Origin: CAYVOV01 sp964453525
GTDB lineage: Bacteria; Chloroflexota; Dehalococcoidia; Dehalococcoidales; UBA2162
Length of the DNA: 64,000 nucleotides
Assembly: GCA_964453525.1 (NCBI GenBank)
Contig: CAYVOV010000010.1
Span: 1 to 64,000, forward strand
Direction: 5' to 3'
Shown: in pieces, positions 1-8,427 of the stretch
How the letters are laid out: every line of letters starts with the position of its first letter
How positions within the stretch are numbered: the stretch's first letter is position 1
Notes under the pieces: model-generated
The model's input: only the letters and a program-made list of their open reading frames with translations
The model's database searches: none
What the model was told of the DNA's origin: nothing
Made by a program: the position numbers and the translations under genes

Positions 1-2
1 TT

Positions 3-161
3 TCTCCCCAGCAGGTCGTAGCCACCAGACGCAGGCTTCTGAAGAGAGCTGCAGAAGAGAAGGCCCTGGTGCTTGCGTTTCACTTCCCCTTCCCCGGTCT
101 GGGCTACGTCGTACGGAAAGGAAAGGCGTGGCAGTGGCAGCCAGTTGAGATAATGGTTTGA
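3..161 (+). CDS. MBL-fold metallo-hydrolase, C-terminal end (partial)
   Basis: This is an open frame that enters from the left edge and stops at TGA 159-161, giving about 52 residues. The tail reads ATRRRLLKRAAEEKALVLAF followed by HFPFPGLGYV and a Trp-rich end. That pattern (Arg-rich helix, then HFPFPGLG) is typical of the last segment of metallo-beta-lactamase-fold hydrolases of the type that carries the metal ligands upstream. The catalytic HxHxDH region lies outside the window, so substrate and activity cannot be read. The identification rests on the C-terminal signature alone. Confidence 0.6.
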   Translation, partial: SPQQVVATRRRLLKRAAEEKALVLAFHFPFPGLGYVVRKGKAWQWQPVEIMV

Positions 162-294
162 CATTGCATAAATTGCCAAAACGTGTGACTGTAAGTTTGG
201 TCCCCGCCTGTCAATCGTCATTCCTCGTGACGGTCCACAGAAAAAGAAGGGCCTTTAACCAGTTCGTTTAAGCCTGGCAGACGGAGGTGATAAG

Positions 295-600
295 ATGGCT
301 GAGAAAAAAAATATTATCAAAGTCCTCTTTATGAAACCAAAAGAAGCGTATTTTGGGCTATCTGAAGAGAAGCGGAAAGAGTTTGTTGCCAAAGCAACAA
401 AGGATGTCACAGAAGTTGGCGGTAAATGGCTCACCCTTTGCAACTGCTATTGGGCAAACGAAGAGTGGCTCTGGTTCGTAGTTATGGAGTTTCCAGATAT
501 AGAAGCTGTTCAGAATCATAGCAAATTCATCGAGGAACTTGAACAAATTAGATATGTTAAATCGAAGAGTTATCTGGGTACTCGCGTGGAGGGACTATAA
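295..600 (+). CDS. small conserved hypothetical protein, possible alpha/beta-barrel dimer
   Basis: A 101-residue soluble protein with no signal peptide or membrane segment. The start ATG follows GGAGGTGATAAG, a good ribosome binding site. It has the size and rhythm of small ferredoxin-like alpha/beta-barrel proteins of the GYD/DUF3303 kind: strand (IKVLFM), helix (EEKRKEFVAKATKD), strand (WLTLCNCYW), strand (WFVVMEFPD), helix (VQNHSKFIEELE). No catalytic motif is recognisable. It stands alone, downstream of the MBL-fold gene and well upstream of the GntR gene. Family assignment is a guess from secondary-structure pattern; the coding call itself is solid. Confidence 0.65.
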   Translation: MAEKKNIIKVLFMKPKEAYFGLSEEKRKEFVAKATKDVTEVGGKWLTLCNCYWANEEWLWFVVMEFPDIEAVQNHSKFIEELEQIRYVKSKSYLGTRVEGL

Positions 601-911
601 GGCAAGTCCGCCAGCAGTGGCTGCTATGAAACGTGCCTGTAGTTCAGCGGGGTTGCTAGACTCACCCCTTGCGAAAGCTTAATGAAAATAAGATGTCTAA
701 TACTCACTTGGCACAGAATGGGAGTTTTTGCGTTTCCACACCATGAGCTTGGATGAGCAATTGCTTTATCTCCGGTATTAGTCCTTTCTTCTCAAGCAGA
801 AGTTTGGGAACTGTCCCCCAAGGCCCACCAGCCTTATCTCTTATCACTCGCTAGTCTCACAGATTGGATACATTTGCCACATGCCAACTCTGCACTTTTA
901 CCATCTAATTA

Positions 912-954
912 TTGACAAGTACTGTTATAACTGTTATAGTAAATATAGAACAGT
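912..954 (+). promoter_or_regulatory. sigma70 promoter with overlapping inverted-repeat operator, GntR operon
   Basis: TTGACA (912-917), 17-nt spacer, TATAGT (935-940). ACTGTT (921-926) and AACAGT (949-954) form inverted half-sites spanning the -10 box, and ACTGTTATA is also directly repeated inside the spacer. The layout suits autorepression by the GntR protein encoded 15 bases downstream. The rest of the 601-911 gap shows nothing convincing. Confidence 0.7.
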
Positions 955-968
955 AATGGGAATCTGAG

Positions 969-1355
969 ATGCTTCTTTCAATAGATGAACGGGACGAAAG
1001 GCCGATTTACCAGCAGCTTATCAGCCAGGTAAGAGAGCAGGTACGAGAGGGGAGTCTTAAACCCGGTGATGAGTTACCCTCGGTGCGGGAAGTGGCTAAC
1101 AGCCTGGGAGTGAATATGCACACGGTGCGCAGTGCCTACCTGAAACTTCGCGACCAGGGAATAATCAATATGAGGCTGGGCCGCAGGGCGAGGATTGCCC
1201 ACTTTCAACCGTTGTTGCTTCATGCCAGCATTGAAGAGGATTTGAAAGCCCGTCTGAAGGACCTTATAAATGATGCCTTATCAATGGGACTGACTTACCA
1301 GGATTTTCACGACCTTGTTGAACGGCAAATGAAACAGGCGCAAAAAGACGGATAG
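969..1355 (+). CDS. GntR-family transcriptional regulator, YtrA subfamily
   Basis: A 128-residue one-domain repressor. Residues about 10-75 form the GntR winged helix (PIYQQL, then LPSVREVANSLGVN, HTVRSAYLKLRDQGII). The C-terminal part, about 55 residues, is only a short helical dimerisation tail, not an FadR or UTRA effector domain, which is the mark of the YtrA subfamily. YtrA-type regulators usually control the membrane protein or ABC genes next to them. Here the next gene begins 24 bases downstream and encodes a DUF1648 membrane protein, so the pair is probably one autoregulated operon (operator at 912-954). The ligand is unknown. Confidence 0.88.
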   Translation: MLLSIDERDERPIYQQLISQVREQVREGSLKPGDELPSVREVANSLGVNMHTVRSAYLKLRDQGIINMRLGRRARIAHFQPLLLHASIEEDLKARLKDLINDALSMGLTYQDFHDLVERQMKQAQKDG

Positions 1356-1379
1356 ATATTATCCCGTGAGGAGCGAAAA

Positions 1380-2351
1380 ATGAGAATAAGACTTCTCCAT
1401 CCCGTATGGAGACACCTGCCATCGGTAACAGCTCTTATTATCCTGATTATTTATATATTTGCTTCCGGTCCGTTACCCGCTGAAGTGCCGGTGCACTTTG
1501 GTCTCAGCGGAGAACCGGACAGATACGGTTCGCCTTGGCTTTCATTCGGATTGACAGTCGGACTGTCATTCTTTTTTATAGCGCTTTCGGTGTTCGTTGA
1601 TGAACTATGGGCAAGGCAGGAAAAATCCAAAACCTTCAACTGGCTCTCCCTGCTCGATGATATCGTTGTCGGTGTGATGGTAGGAATCGATATCGGCTAT
1701 TTGAGGTTCATCAGTTCAGGTAATGAAACGTTCAGCTTTCCCCTGGGCTGGTTATTCCTGGTTGGCGGTAGTGCTACCGTCCTTGCGGTCATCCTTGAGC
1801 TATTCCGGCCATACCGTTACAATCCGGCACAACCGGCTGTATTAGAAAGCGAGACACTGGAAGCCGAACTGGCGGAACGACTGAAAAGCAATGCTGCTTT
1901 TATTTACTGGGACTTCCAGAACCCGGTATACGTCACAATACTGACCACGTTACTGCCCCTGGTGTTTCTAATTGCGGCGGTGCTCACTTTTTTAAGTCAG
2001 CCCTGGTTATCACTGATAATATTTATCCCAGGATTATTGCTGATTATTCCGCATGGCGGACAGCGTACCCTGGTTACCCGGCAGGATATAACAATACGCT
2101 GGGGAATTATGGGATTAAAAGTTCTGCGGCTGACAACGGCTGAAATAGCCGGAGCCGGGCTGCATGAATTTGCCCCGCTTAAGGACTTCGGCGGCTACGG
2201 AATACGGTTCAACCGCGAAATGAAGGCCTACTACCTGCGGGGTACCAGGGGCGTCCTGCTGACCACCACCGGCGGCAAGAAATATCTGGTTGGCTCTGAC
2301 CATCCGGAGCGTTTGCTGGCGGTTATACAGGCTGTGGGGGGTAATGCCTGA
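1380..2351 (+). CDS. DUF1648-domain integral membrane protein
   Basis: A 323-residue membrane protein. The N-terminal helix is followed by PAEVPVHFGLSGEPDRYGSP, the hallmark of DUF1648 proteins (related to the SdpI/YhdP-like immunity and sensor proteins often paired with YtrA regulators). Hydrophobic segments lie at about residues 13-30, 55-72, 88-108, 120-138 and 185-225. The C-terminal third is a soluble beta-rich region, PH-like in pattern, ending near residue 320. RBS GTGAGGAG precedes ATG. Co-transcribed with the GntR gene. The role is probably envelope or antimicrobial-peptide response by analogy with SdpI/YtrA systems; that is inference, since no SdpI-type partner is seen. Confidence 0.75.
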   Translation: MRIRLLHPVWRHLPSVTALIILIIYIFASGPLPAEVPVHFGLSGEPDRYGSPWLSFGLTVGLSFFFIALSVFVDELWARQEKSKTFNWLSLLDDIVVGVMVGIDIGYLRFISSGNETFSFPLGWLFLVGGSATVLAVILELFRPYRYNPAQPAVLESETLEAELAERLKSNAAFIYWDFQNPVYVTILTTLLPLVFLIAAVLTFLSQPWLSLIIFIPGLLLIIPHGGQRTLVTRQDITIRWGIMGLKVLRLTTAEIAGAGLHEFAPLKDFGGYGIRFNREMKAYYLRGTRGVLLTTTGGKKYLVGSDHPERLLAVIQAVGGNA

Positions 2352-2385
2352 TAGCAGTTGAGTATCAGACAGAAATCACTCAGGT

Positions 2386-2955
2386 TTAATCAAGGAACAC
2401 GGCGAAGGCAATCTCACCGGTCTGCGGCTCGATATAGTAGGCGCTGTTACCTATAATTACCAGATTGATAGCGTGCAGAGTCTGGTCTGAAGGCAGCGGA
2501 TTCTCAAACAACGCATTGTACTCGTTCTTTTCAATTATCTCAAAGGATATTATGAAACCGTCTCTCAGTGCTTTCTGCTGCAACGCCAGGGCGAAGTCGT
2601 CACAATCTACGGTGGAATCCGGTGGCTGCAGATGTACGGTTGTCGAGCCTGCGTTGTTATCCAGCCACAGCTTCAGCTCTTCGGAATTGTAGAAGTTACG
2701 CAGCTCAAAGGGTTCACTGCGCACTCGTTCGACATACTCGATAGTTTTAACAGGCTTTTCGATATATTCAGTGGTGTGCCTTGCTACCAGCCTGCTTTCA
2801 ACGGTGGATACGGTAGCTAAAGTGGTCGGTCGTCCACCGGTTGACCCGGTGATGTCGGCAAAGGCGCTGGAATATACGCTCAATGCTGCAATTGCGAATA
2901 GAGCAGTCAAAATTACACATGCATACAGGAAAAACCGCTCCGCCTGTTCTCTCAT
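2386..2955 (-). CDS. membrane-anchored transglutaminase-like cysteine protein
   Basis: About 189 residues when started at the ATG at 2955, which has GGAGG nine bases upstream. The open frame extends further, but that extension runs through repeat-like DNA and is not believable. One N-terminal membrane helix (FFLYACVILTALFAIAALSV) anchors a periplasmic domain. The motif STVDCDDFALALQQKA resembles the Cys-containing helix of bacterial transglutaminase-like cysteine proteinases, followed by a His (TLHAINLVI) and by a strand with YYIEPQTGEI. A Cys-His-Asp/Glu set is therefore plausible. The substrate is unknown and may be an envelope protein. The gene stands alone and converges with the DUF1648 operon. 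Confidence 0.62.
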   Translation of the reverse strand: MREQAERFFLYACVILTALFAIAALSVYSSAFADITGSTGGRPTTLATVSTVESRLVARHTTEYIEKPVKTIEYVERVRSEPFELRNFYNSEELKLWLDNNAGSTTVHLQPPDSTVDCDDFALALQQKALRDGFIISFEIIEKNEYNALFENPLPSDQTLHAINLVIIGNSAYYIEPQTGEIAFAVFLD

Positions 2956-3240
2956 CCAAGTTAGCCTCCATATACTCCTCTCCGGTAACAGCATACAGAC
3001 ATAATGAGAAATAAAAACTAAACAATAATAGAAAAATTCTGAATATTTCCTGAATATTGCCCGGTAATAAGGTGGTGGGACAGCCAATACACAATTAGAC
3101 CTGTCCCTTCTACGAGACCCTTCATCCCCCCAGTCGGGGCTCACGATGACATGGATGTAGGACTTTCGGGGCAGGCCCCTGGGGGGTGAGATTTCCATAT
3201 TAGCCGACGGAATGGTTTCGGAAAGTGTTTTTTAACCGGC

Positions 3241-3678
3241 TTACTTCTTGGGCCAGACGGATTCCCTGGTGCCACCTTCGCCGACGAGCATGATTTCAAT
3301 CTGAATGATTGGTCTGTCCACTCTGGTTACTTCCAGCGGGCAGTGCGCCAACCCTTCAGGGAGAGAAACGATTGTCGGCCTGGTGAAGACATGCTTTTCA
3401 AGTTCCTCACCCATGTAAAAAACAACTTCGGCACCGAAGTCTTCCGGGTCATCCGGGTTTCCCCCGTACCAGGCAAGAAACTCGTGGAAATTGTGGGTAT
3501 GGGTAGGGTTATTCGACACAAACGGTTTGGTAACGAACTGATGGCCCAGAGTCATATTATAGCCAAGCTGCGTATGGCGGACCATCAGACCGTCAAAGAC
3601 AGTCCTCCCGTCATCCTCGGCGTGTATCTGGCTACGGGTCGGAAATGTAATATATTTATCATACTTACCTTCAGCCAT
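3241..3678 (-). CDS. cupin-fold protein, possible metal-dependent enzyme
   Basis: 145 residues, one domain. The sequence THTHNFHEFLAWYGG (H60, H62, H65, E66) followed 45 residues later by LPEGLAHCPLEV (H112) is a cupin metal-binding set: HxH...E and a later His. It is the last gene of a three-gene minus-strand operon with an enolase-superfamily enzyme and an SDR dehydrogenase, so it may be a lyase, isomerase or sensor acting on the same sugar-acid or hydroxyacid. A clear paralogue sits at 23271-23735 and shares the GL(A/L)HCPL segment and the FGAE/FDAE region. The precise reaction cannot be read. Confidence 0.7.
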   Translation of the reverse strand: MAEGKYDKYITFPTRSQIHAEDDGRTVFDGLMVRHTQLGYNMTLGHQFVTKPFVSNNPTHTHNFHEFLAWYGGNPDDPEDFGAEVVFYMGEELEKHVFTRPTIVSLPEGLAHCPLEVTRVDRPIIQIEIMLVGEGGTRESVWPKK

Positions 3679-3707
3679 GCTCTGCTCCCTCCATTATTCG
3701 CTTCTAT

Positions 3708-4877
3708 TTACTCGCCGATAACAACCCGGCTCTTGCCGGGAGTTATCAGCTTATCAAGCAGGTCTTCGTTAAGCTCCATCCCGAGACCGGGACCTTCGGG
3801 CGGGTAGAAGTAGCCGCCTTCGTACCGCGGCACATTTACAGAAAGGTCATCTGTAATCGTCGGGGTGACGGTATTGAAGGTGTTGTGTAAAAGCATCGGC
3901 CCCAGGTTCTCCTGCTCAAGCCTGCCCATCCAGGCGCTGGCAGCTAGGAAGTGCCCCTGATGCGCCGCTTCGAAGCCAGAACCTCCCATACAGCCGCACA
4001 TCACCGATAGATTTGCTGCCTCAGCAATTGACACCCATTTCTGCGCCTTCAGAATACCGCCGACCTTAGCCAGCTTGATGAAGAGAACATCGGCAGCCTG
4101 CTTATCAATTATCTGGAGGAGGTGGCTGATTTCCGTAGCCGATTCGTCGGCGCAGATTGGCGTGCTTACCTTCTGGCGGAGGCGTGCCAGACCATCAATA
4201 TCCCACCAGGGCAGGGGTTGTTCCGCCATAAACAGGTTATACCTGTCCATCTTCTTTAATGCTCCCAGCGCCTCGAAGTAGTCCCAGCCACCGTTGGCGT
4301 CTATTGCCAGCCGGGCATCATCGCCGATAGCGTGCCGTACCGCTTTTATGTTTTCAATATCCTGTTCCACCGTCGTCCTGGACATATGTCCCACCTTCAG
4401 CTTGACACTGGTAAAGCCGGTTCTCAGGGCCTCCACCGCTCTTTTCGCCAGTTCCTCGGGCGTCCCGCCGGCAACAACAAGGCTCAGGGGAATCTTCGGA
4501 TTCGAGAGTCCGCCGATGAGCTTGTAGACCGGGACTCCCAGCTTCTTTCCCATGATGTCATACAGAGCGGAGTCCACGGCATCAATCGCTTGGTTATTAT
4601 TCTTAGTCGCCACATCCATCCTGGCAATGATTTCTTCGATGTTGAATGGGTCTTCACCGAGCAGTATTTCAGGAGTAAAGACGCCGGCAATCATTGCTAT
4701 TATCGACTCCTGAGTGCTGCCGATATAATCTGCGGCGACATGACCGGTTTCCCCCATGCCGACGATACCCTCATCGGTATGAATCTTGATGAACACACTT
4801 GGCATACCCATCGTCTCCGCTCCCGGCCTGATTCTGGGATAGGAGATAGGGTAGCACTCTACCTTTGTAATCTTCAT
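3708..4877 (-). CDS. mandelate racemase / muconate lactonizing enzyme family protein
   Basis: 389 residues, full length for the enolase superfamily. The N-terminal capping domain runs to about residue 125, followed by the barrel. Catalytic features are visible: the KxK motif KLKVG (K159, K161), metal ligands D193 (in AIDANGGWD), E219 (in MAEQPLP) and D244 (in CADESATE), and K271 in the position used as second general base by MLE and dipeptide epimerase types. It lies between an SDR gene and a cupin gene in one operon. Candidates are a cis,cis-muconate cycloisomerase-like enzyme, an acid-sugar dehydratase or a racemase; the KxK plus late Lys pattern favours the MLE subgroup. Confidence 0.85.
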   Translation of the reverse strand: MKITKVECYPISYPRIRPGAETMGMPSVFIKIHTDEGIVGMGETGHVAADYIGSTQESIIAMIAGVFTPEILLGEDPFNIEEIIARMDVATKNNNQAIDAVDSALYDIMGKKLGVPVYKLIGGLSNPKIPLSLVVAGGTPEELAKRAVEALRTGFTSVKLKVGHMSRTTVEQDIENIKAVRHAIGDDARLAIDANGGWDYFEALGALKKMDRYNLFMAEQPLPWWDIDGLARLRQKVSTPICADESATEISHLLQIIDKQAADVLFIKLAKVGGILKAQKWVSIAEAANLSVMCGCMGGSGFEAAHQGHFLAASAWMGRLEQENLGPMLLHNTFNTVTPTITDDLSVNVPRYEGGYFYPPEGPGLGMELNEDLLDKLITPGKSRVVIGE

Positions 4878-4916
4878 CTTTCTCCTTTCTGCGTAATTAA
4901 TTTGTGGATATATGGC

Positions 4917-5675
4917 TTATTGCATAGTCGAACCGCCGTCCACACAAATGACCTGCCCGACGATATCGGCAGAGACATCGGATACAAGAAAGGCAACCGC
5001 ATTGGCTATATCCTGGGTGGTGGTTGCCCTGCCGATCGGGGTGTGAGGAGTGAAGTTTTCGATTATTTTTTCCGGCGGGGTCTTGTCAAAATTGGTCAGC
5101 GCCCATCCTGGGGCCACGCTGTTTACCGTTATCCCGTCGCTGATTACCTGTTTTGCCAGCCCTCTGGTAAAGATGAAATTTGCCCCCTTCGCTATGCTGT
5201 AGGTGGAAACTCCGGGGAATGTCATTTTGGGAGCACTTGAAGAAATATTAAGAATCTTGCCGTACTTACGCTCTGTCATACTCGGCAGTACCGCCTGTGA
5301 GCAGAACATAGCACCCTTGAGGTTCAGAGCAATGTCCTTGTCCCAGTTCTCCTCTTTCTGCTCAAGGAAAGGTCCTCCCCGGGTCATACCGCCGGCGTTG
5401 TTCACAAGTATGTCTATCTTTCCGAACTCCGCCAGGACTTTCTCAACCATTTTTTCAACTTCTTCTTTTTTTGTGACATCAGCCCTTACAGCTATGGATT
5501 TACGTCCCAACTCTCTAACTGCAGCCGCCGTCAGTTCGGCATCTTCAAGGTTGATGTCATTAACGGCTACATCACAGCCCTCTCCCGCCAGGGTCAGGGA
5601 AATAGCCTTACCAAAACCTATCTGGCTGCCGGCCCCGGTTACAAGTGCCACCTTGTCTTTCAGACCCAGGTCCAT
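4917..5675 (-). CDS. SDR-family NAD(P)-dependent oxidoreductase
   Basis: 252 residues, classical short-chain dehydrogenase. Glycine-rich cofactor site TGAGSQIGFG (13-22), NNAGG (92-96), catalytic Ser in the ILNISSSAP strand (about 145-147), Y159 and K163 in YSIAKGA, and the usual C-terminal CVDGGSTM. Similar enzymes act as FabG-type or hydroxyacyl/sugar-alcohol dehydrogenases. Asp39 after the second strand would favour NAD over NADP (inference). First gene of the operon with the enolase-superfamily and cupin genes, 39 bases ahead of the former. RBS GGGAGG precedes ATG. A possible promoter is TATAAT at 5704-5709 (minus strand) with a weak GTGACA 19 bases further upstream. Confidence 0.9.
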   Translation of the reverse strand: MDLGLKDKVALVTGAGSQIGFGKAISLTLAGEGCDVAVNDINLEDAELTAAAVRELGRKSIAVRADVTKKEEVEKMVEKVLAEFGKIDILVNNAGGMTRGGPFLEQKEENWDKDIALNLKGAMFCSQAVLPSMTERKYGKILNISSSAPKMTFPGVSTYSIAKGANFIFTRGLAKQVISDGITVNSVAPGWALTNFDKTPPEKIIENFTPHTPIGRATTTQDIANAVAFLVSDVSADIVGQVICVDGGSTMQ

Positions 5676-5895
5676 AATTACCTCCCTTTCTTATTCACAT
5701 TACATTATAAATATTTTTAGTATTCCGCTGTCACAGTATTGTAATACAAAAAAGAGAATTCAGGTCAGATAAATAATGCAGTCAGTGGCAAAATAATATG
5801 CTTCTGCACCAGTACTTGTCAAGATAAATGCCAGGTTACAAATAGCCTTCGACCTGGCTTTTCAATAGTTGTAGTATTAGACTCTTGATGATTCA

Positions 5896-5941
5896 GGCTA
5901 AACCGGTTAGCCTTGACAAATCGGCGGTATGAGGCTAAACT
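5896..5941 (+). promoter_or_regulatory. promoter with operator-like repeats upstream of peptide-binding protein gene
   Basis: TTGACA (5913-5918), 17-nt spacer, TAAACT (5936-5941). GGCTAA-5 nt-TTAGCC (5896-5912) forms an inverted repeat against the -35 box, and the half-site GGCTAAAC recurs at 5933-5940 over the -10 box, which suits a repressor operator. The first gene starts about 340 bases downstream, so a long leader is implied. No known riboswitch was recognised in it. Confidence 0.55.
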
Positions 5942-6285
5942 ATTCTTAATCTTTTAATTGAAGCAAGAATAGAGCAGATAATTAATAGAGCAAAGCTAAG
6001 CCGGGAGGAAAGGGACTTCAGCACCGTTAAGAAATGCAGCGGTTATTGATGTCCTGTGGGGTGTAGAGGGTTTTTCAAAATACCAGAACCTTAGTTTAAG
6101 TTAATATAGCTCCTCTGAGCAGAACCAGTGCCTTTACCGCGTGGTTCGATATCATGACGAGGTAAGGAGGTGAACTATTGAGATAAAAAAGCTCAAACGG
6201 GGAAAGACCGTCATTAAATAAGCAGGGACACACGGAATTAAATCTGCGCCAAGAAAAAATTTAGTTATGGAGAGGATGTGAGCAA

Positions 6286-8034
6286 ATGGGCAAAAAAATC
6301 ATATGGATATTGGTAAGCTGCCTGATGGTAGTATCCCTGGTGATGGCATCATGCGGTCCCGCCGGAGAGGAAGAAGAGGAAGAGGAAATGGAATATGCAT
6401 CACCCGAGGAGCCAAAGTATGGCGGCACATTGACGACTGTACTCGGCTGGGGCTGGCAAACCTGGGATCCGATGAAGGCTCAGGACATCCGGGTCGGCCA
6501 CATCCAATGGACCCACAACGAACCCTATCAGGGTGACTGGACGAAAGGCCCTCAGGGAAGTCATGAAACGAACTGGGACTGGGGTTTTGTCGGTAACGTA
6601 AACCTACTGGGTCCCGAGCTGGCGGATAGTTGGGAATTCCCCGATGATACCACCATCATTTACAACCTTCATAAGGGGGTTCACTTCCATAATAAACCGC
6701 CGGCCAACGGACGCGAGATGACCGCTGATGATATGGTCTGGAGTATAGACCAAGCATTTAACAACCCCACTAACTGGCAGTACAACACCTATCCACCGGG
6801 AAATCCGCTTCGGCCGACTTCCTGGAAGGCACTCGATAAATATACTGTCGAGGTGAAGGTCCCGGCGGAGTCTCAGGGTATAATGTTCCTGGAAATCGGC
6901 GGCAACAATCACGTCAAATGTCCTGAAGTATGGGAGAACGGCGGTGACATGACCACCTGGGATAAAGTTGTCGGCACCGGACCCTGGATTATTACTGACT
7001 ATACTTCCGGTAGCTCGGTACACCTAGCCAAGAACGAAAACTACTGGGAGACCGACCCGCTACACCCGGGGAACAAGTTGCCTTATGCTGATAAAGTAGT
7101 TTTACTCGAGATACCCGATCTGGCTACCAGACTTACAGCTATCCGGACGGGAAAAGTCGACTGGGCTGGAAGCATTTCATTCGATGATGCCACACAACTT
7201 CTCGATCAGGTAAAGGACCTTCAATCTTATAGAAGGATATCCTCTCAATATGTGCTGAGCGGTCGCATAGACAAGCCGGAATTGCCCTTCAAGGATATCA
7301 GGGTAAGACGGGCAATGTGCCTGGCCGTCGACCAGGAAGAAATACTGAGAGATTACTTTAAAGGCGACGGTGAACTCCTTGCCTTCCCGTATCCCCCGGG
7401 ACCGGACTGGTCGGAATATTATACACCGCTCGAAGAGTTACCCGCTGAAACCCAGGAACTTTTCACCTATAATCCTGAGAAGGCAAAACAGCTCCTGGCT
7501 GAGGCAGGCTATCCAGACGGCTTCAAAGCCACTGTAGAGGTCCCGAGCTCAGAACCACGCCCGGATGAAGTTTCGATGCTTGCCAATTATCTCTCTAAAG
7601 TTGGTATCGAGCTGGAAATCAAGGTGGAAGAAGTCGGGCTTTGGAATTCCATCGATGCCGCACAATCGCATGAAGAGATGTGGTATGGTTCAGCTAAAGG
7701 CATCTGGGCACCATTTGAGCAGCTGATGACCAAGGCAACGGTGTACTCCAACGATGCCATGATTGACGACCCTTACTATGAAGAGGTTAGCAAGGTTATT
7801 GGCCTTGATATGGTCAGAAATCCGGATAACTACTTCAAGACAATGAAGGAGGCAGGCGCTCGTACACTGGGACAGGCATACTATCTATGGATGCCGGTCC
7901 CCTACACCTACAATGTGTGGTGGCCCTGGCTTCAGAACTACTACGGCATTGGCTGGATAGGCTGGGCTGATATCTTTGACTGGATAAAATTCCTCTGGAT
8001 TGACGAAGAAATGAAGGAAGGTATGGGATATTAA
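6286..8034 (+). CDS. ABC transporter substrate-binding lipoprotein, SBP family 5 (DppA/OppA type)
   Basis: 582 residues, normal for family 5 solute-binding proteins. The signal peptide ends in the lipobox VMASC (C23), so the mature protein is lipid-anchored. A very acidic linker (about eight Glu) follows. The body has family features: YGGTL, LADSWEFPDDTTIIYNLHKG near residue 105-125, then ANGREMTADDMVWS and, later, DIRVRRAMCLAVDQEEI. The family binds di- and oligopeptides, nickel chelates or sugars; the ligand cannot be assigned. Two permease genes face it at 8428-10458. No ATPase gene is nearby. A decayed relative lies at 11250-11420. The long Trp-rich C-terminus is unusual. Confidence 0.92.
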   Translation: MGKKIIWILVSCLMVVSLVMASCGPAGEEEEEEEMEYASPEEPKYGGTLTTVLGWGWQTWDPMKAQDIRVGHIQWTHNEPYQGDWTKGPQGSHETNWDWGFVGNVNLLGPELADSWEFPDDTTIIYNLHKGVHFHNKPPANGREMTADDMVWSIDQAFNNPTNWQYNTYPPGNPLRPTSWKALDKYTVEVKVPAESQGIMFLEIGGNNHVKCPEVWENGGDMTTWDKVVGTGPWIITDYTSGSSVHLAKNENYWETDPLHPGNKLPYADKVVLLEIPDLATRLTAIRTGKVDWAGSISFDDATQLLDQVKDLQSYRRISSQYVLSGRIDKPELPFKDIRVRRAMCLAVDQEEILRDYFKGDGELLAFPYPPGPDWSEYYTPLEELPAETQELFTYNPEKAKQLLAEAGYPDGFKATVEVPSSEPRPDEVSMLANYLSKVGIELEIKVEEVGLWNSIDAAQSHEEMWYGSAKGIWAPFEQLMTKATVYSNDAMIDDPYYEEVSKVIGLDMVRNPDNYFKTMKEAGARTLGQAYYLWMPVPYTYNVWWPWLQNYYGIGWIGWADIFDWIKFLWIDEEMKEGMGY

Positions 8035-8069
8035 TCCTTTCCTGATTCTCGTCGAGAAGAACAGACAAA

Positions 8070-8097
8070 GGGGCTGGAGAGAATTCTCTCCGGCCCC
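8070..8097 (+). terminator. intrinsic terminator after peptide-binding protein gene
   Basis: A 12-bp stem (one T-G wobble) of GGGGCTGGAGAG with loop AATT, starting 36 bases after the stop codon. The tail is only moderately T-rich. It may serve both strands. The remaining 8098-8427 shows no convincing gene. Confidence 0.75.
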
Positions 8098-8427
8098 TCG
8101 TTATATCTACCACTACCAGTAGATACCCACAGGAAGCCGTCGCCTTTATAACTAAAGCATACTGGCATCCTGTGCAAACCGACCTGGCCGTTTGCCTTCG
8201 CTGACCTGCCCGACGTCCCGAATCATAGGGACTATAAGACGGGAGATTCGTTAAAGGCAGGAGGTACTAGGCTTTGGTGGGAGGGTTGAGATTCTTCGCT
8301 ATCTCTGGGGAAGAATTGTGGAAGTAATAAGAAAAGAGGCCGGAGATGATGATTCTTCAGTCTCTTCATTTTGCTCATTAATCCACAGTGACTATTAACT
8401 GCTACATTATTTTATATTTAGTTCCCG

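Noticed and set aside
2956..3198. N-terminal extension of the transglutaminase-like protein
   Set aside because: It runs through repeat-like DNA without a ribosome site. ATG 2955 has GGAGG at nine bases and gives a clean membrane anchor.
4332..5240. 302-codon plus-strand frame opposite the enolase-superfamily and SDR genes
   Set aside because: It is antisense to two well-supported genes with intact catalytic motifs, has no ribosome site and spans both of them and their gap.
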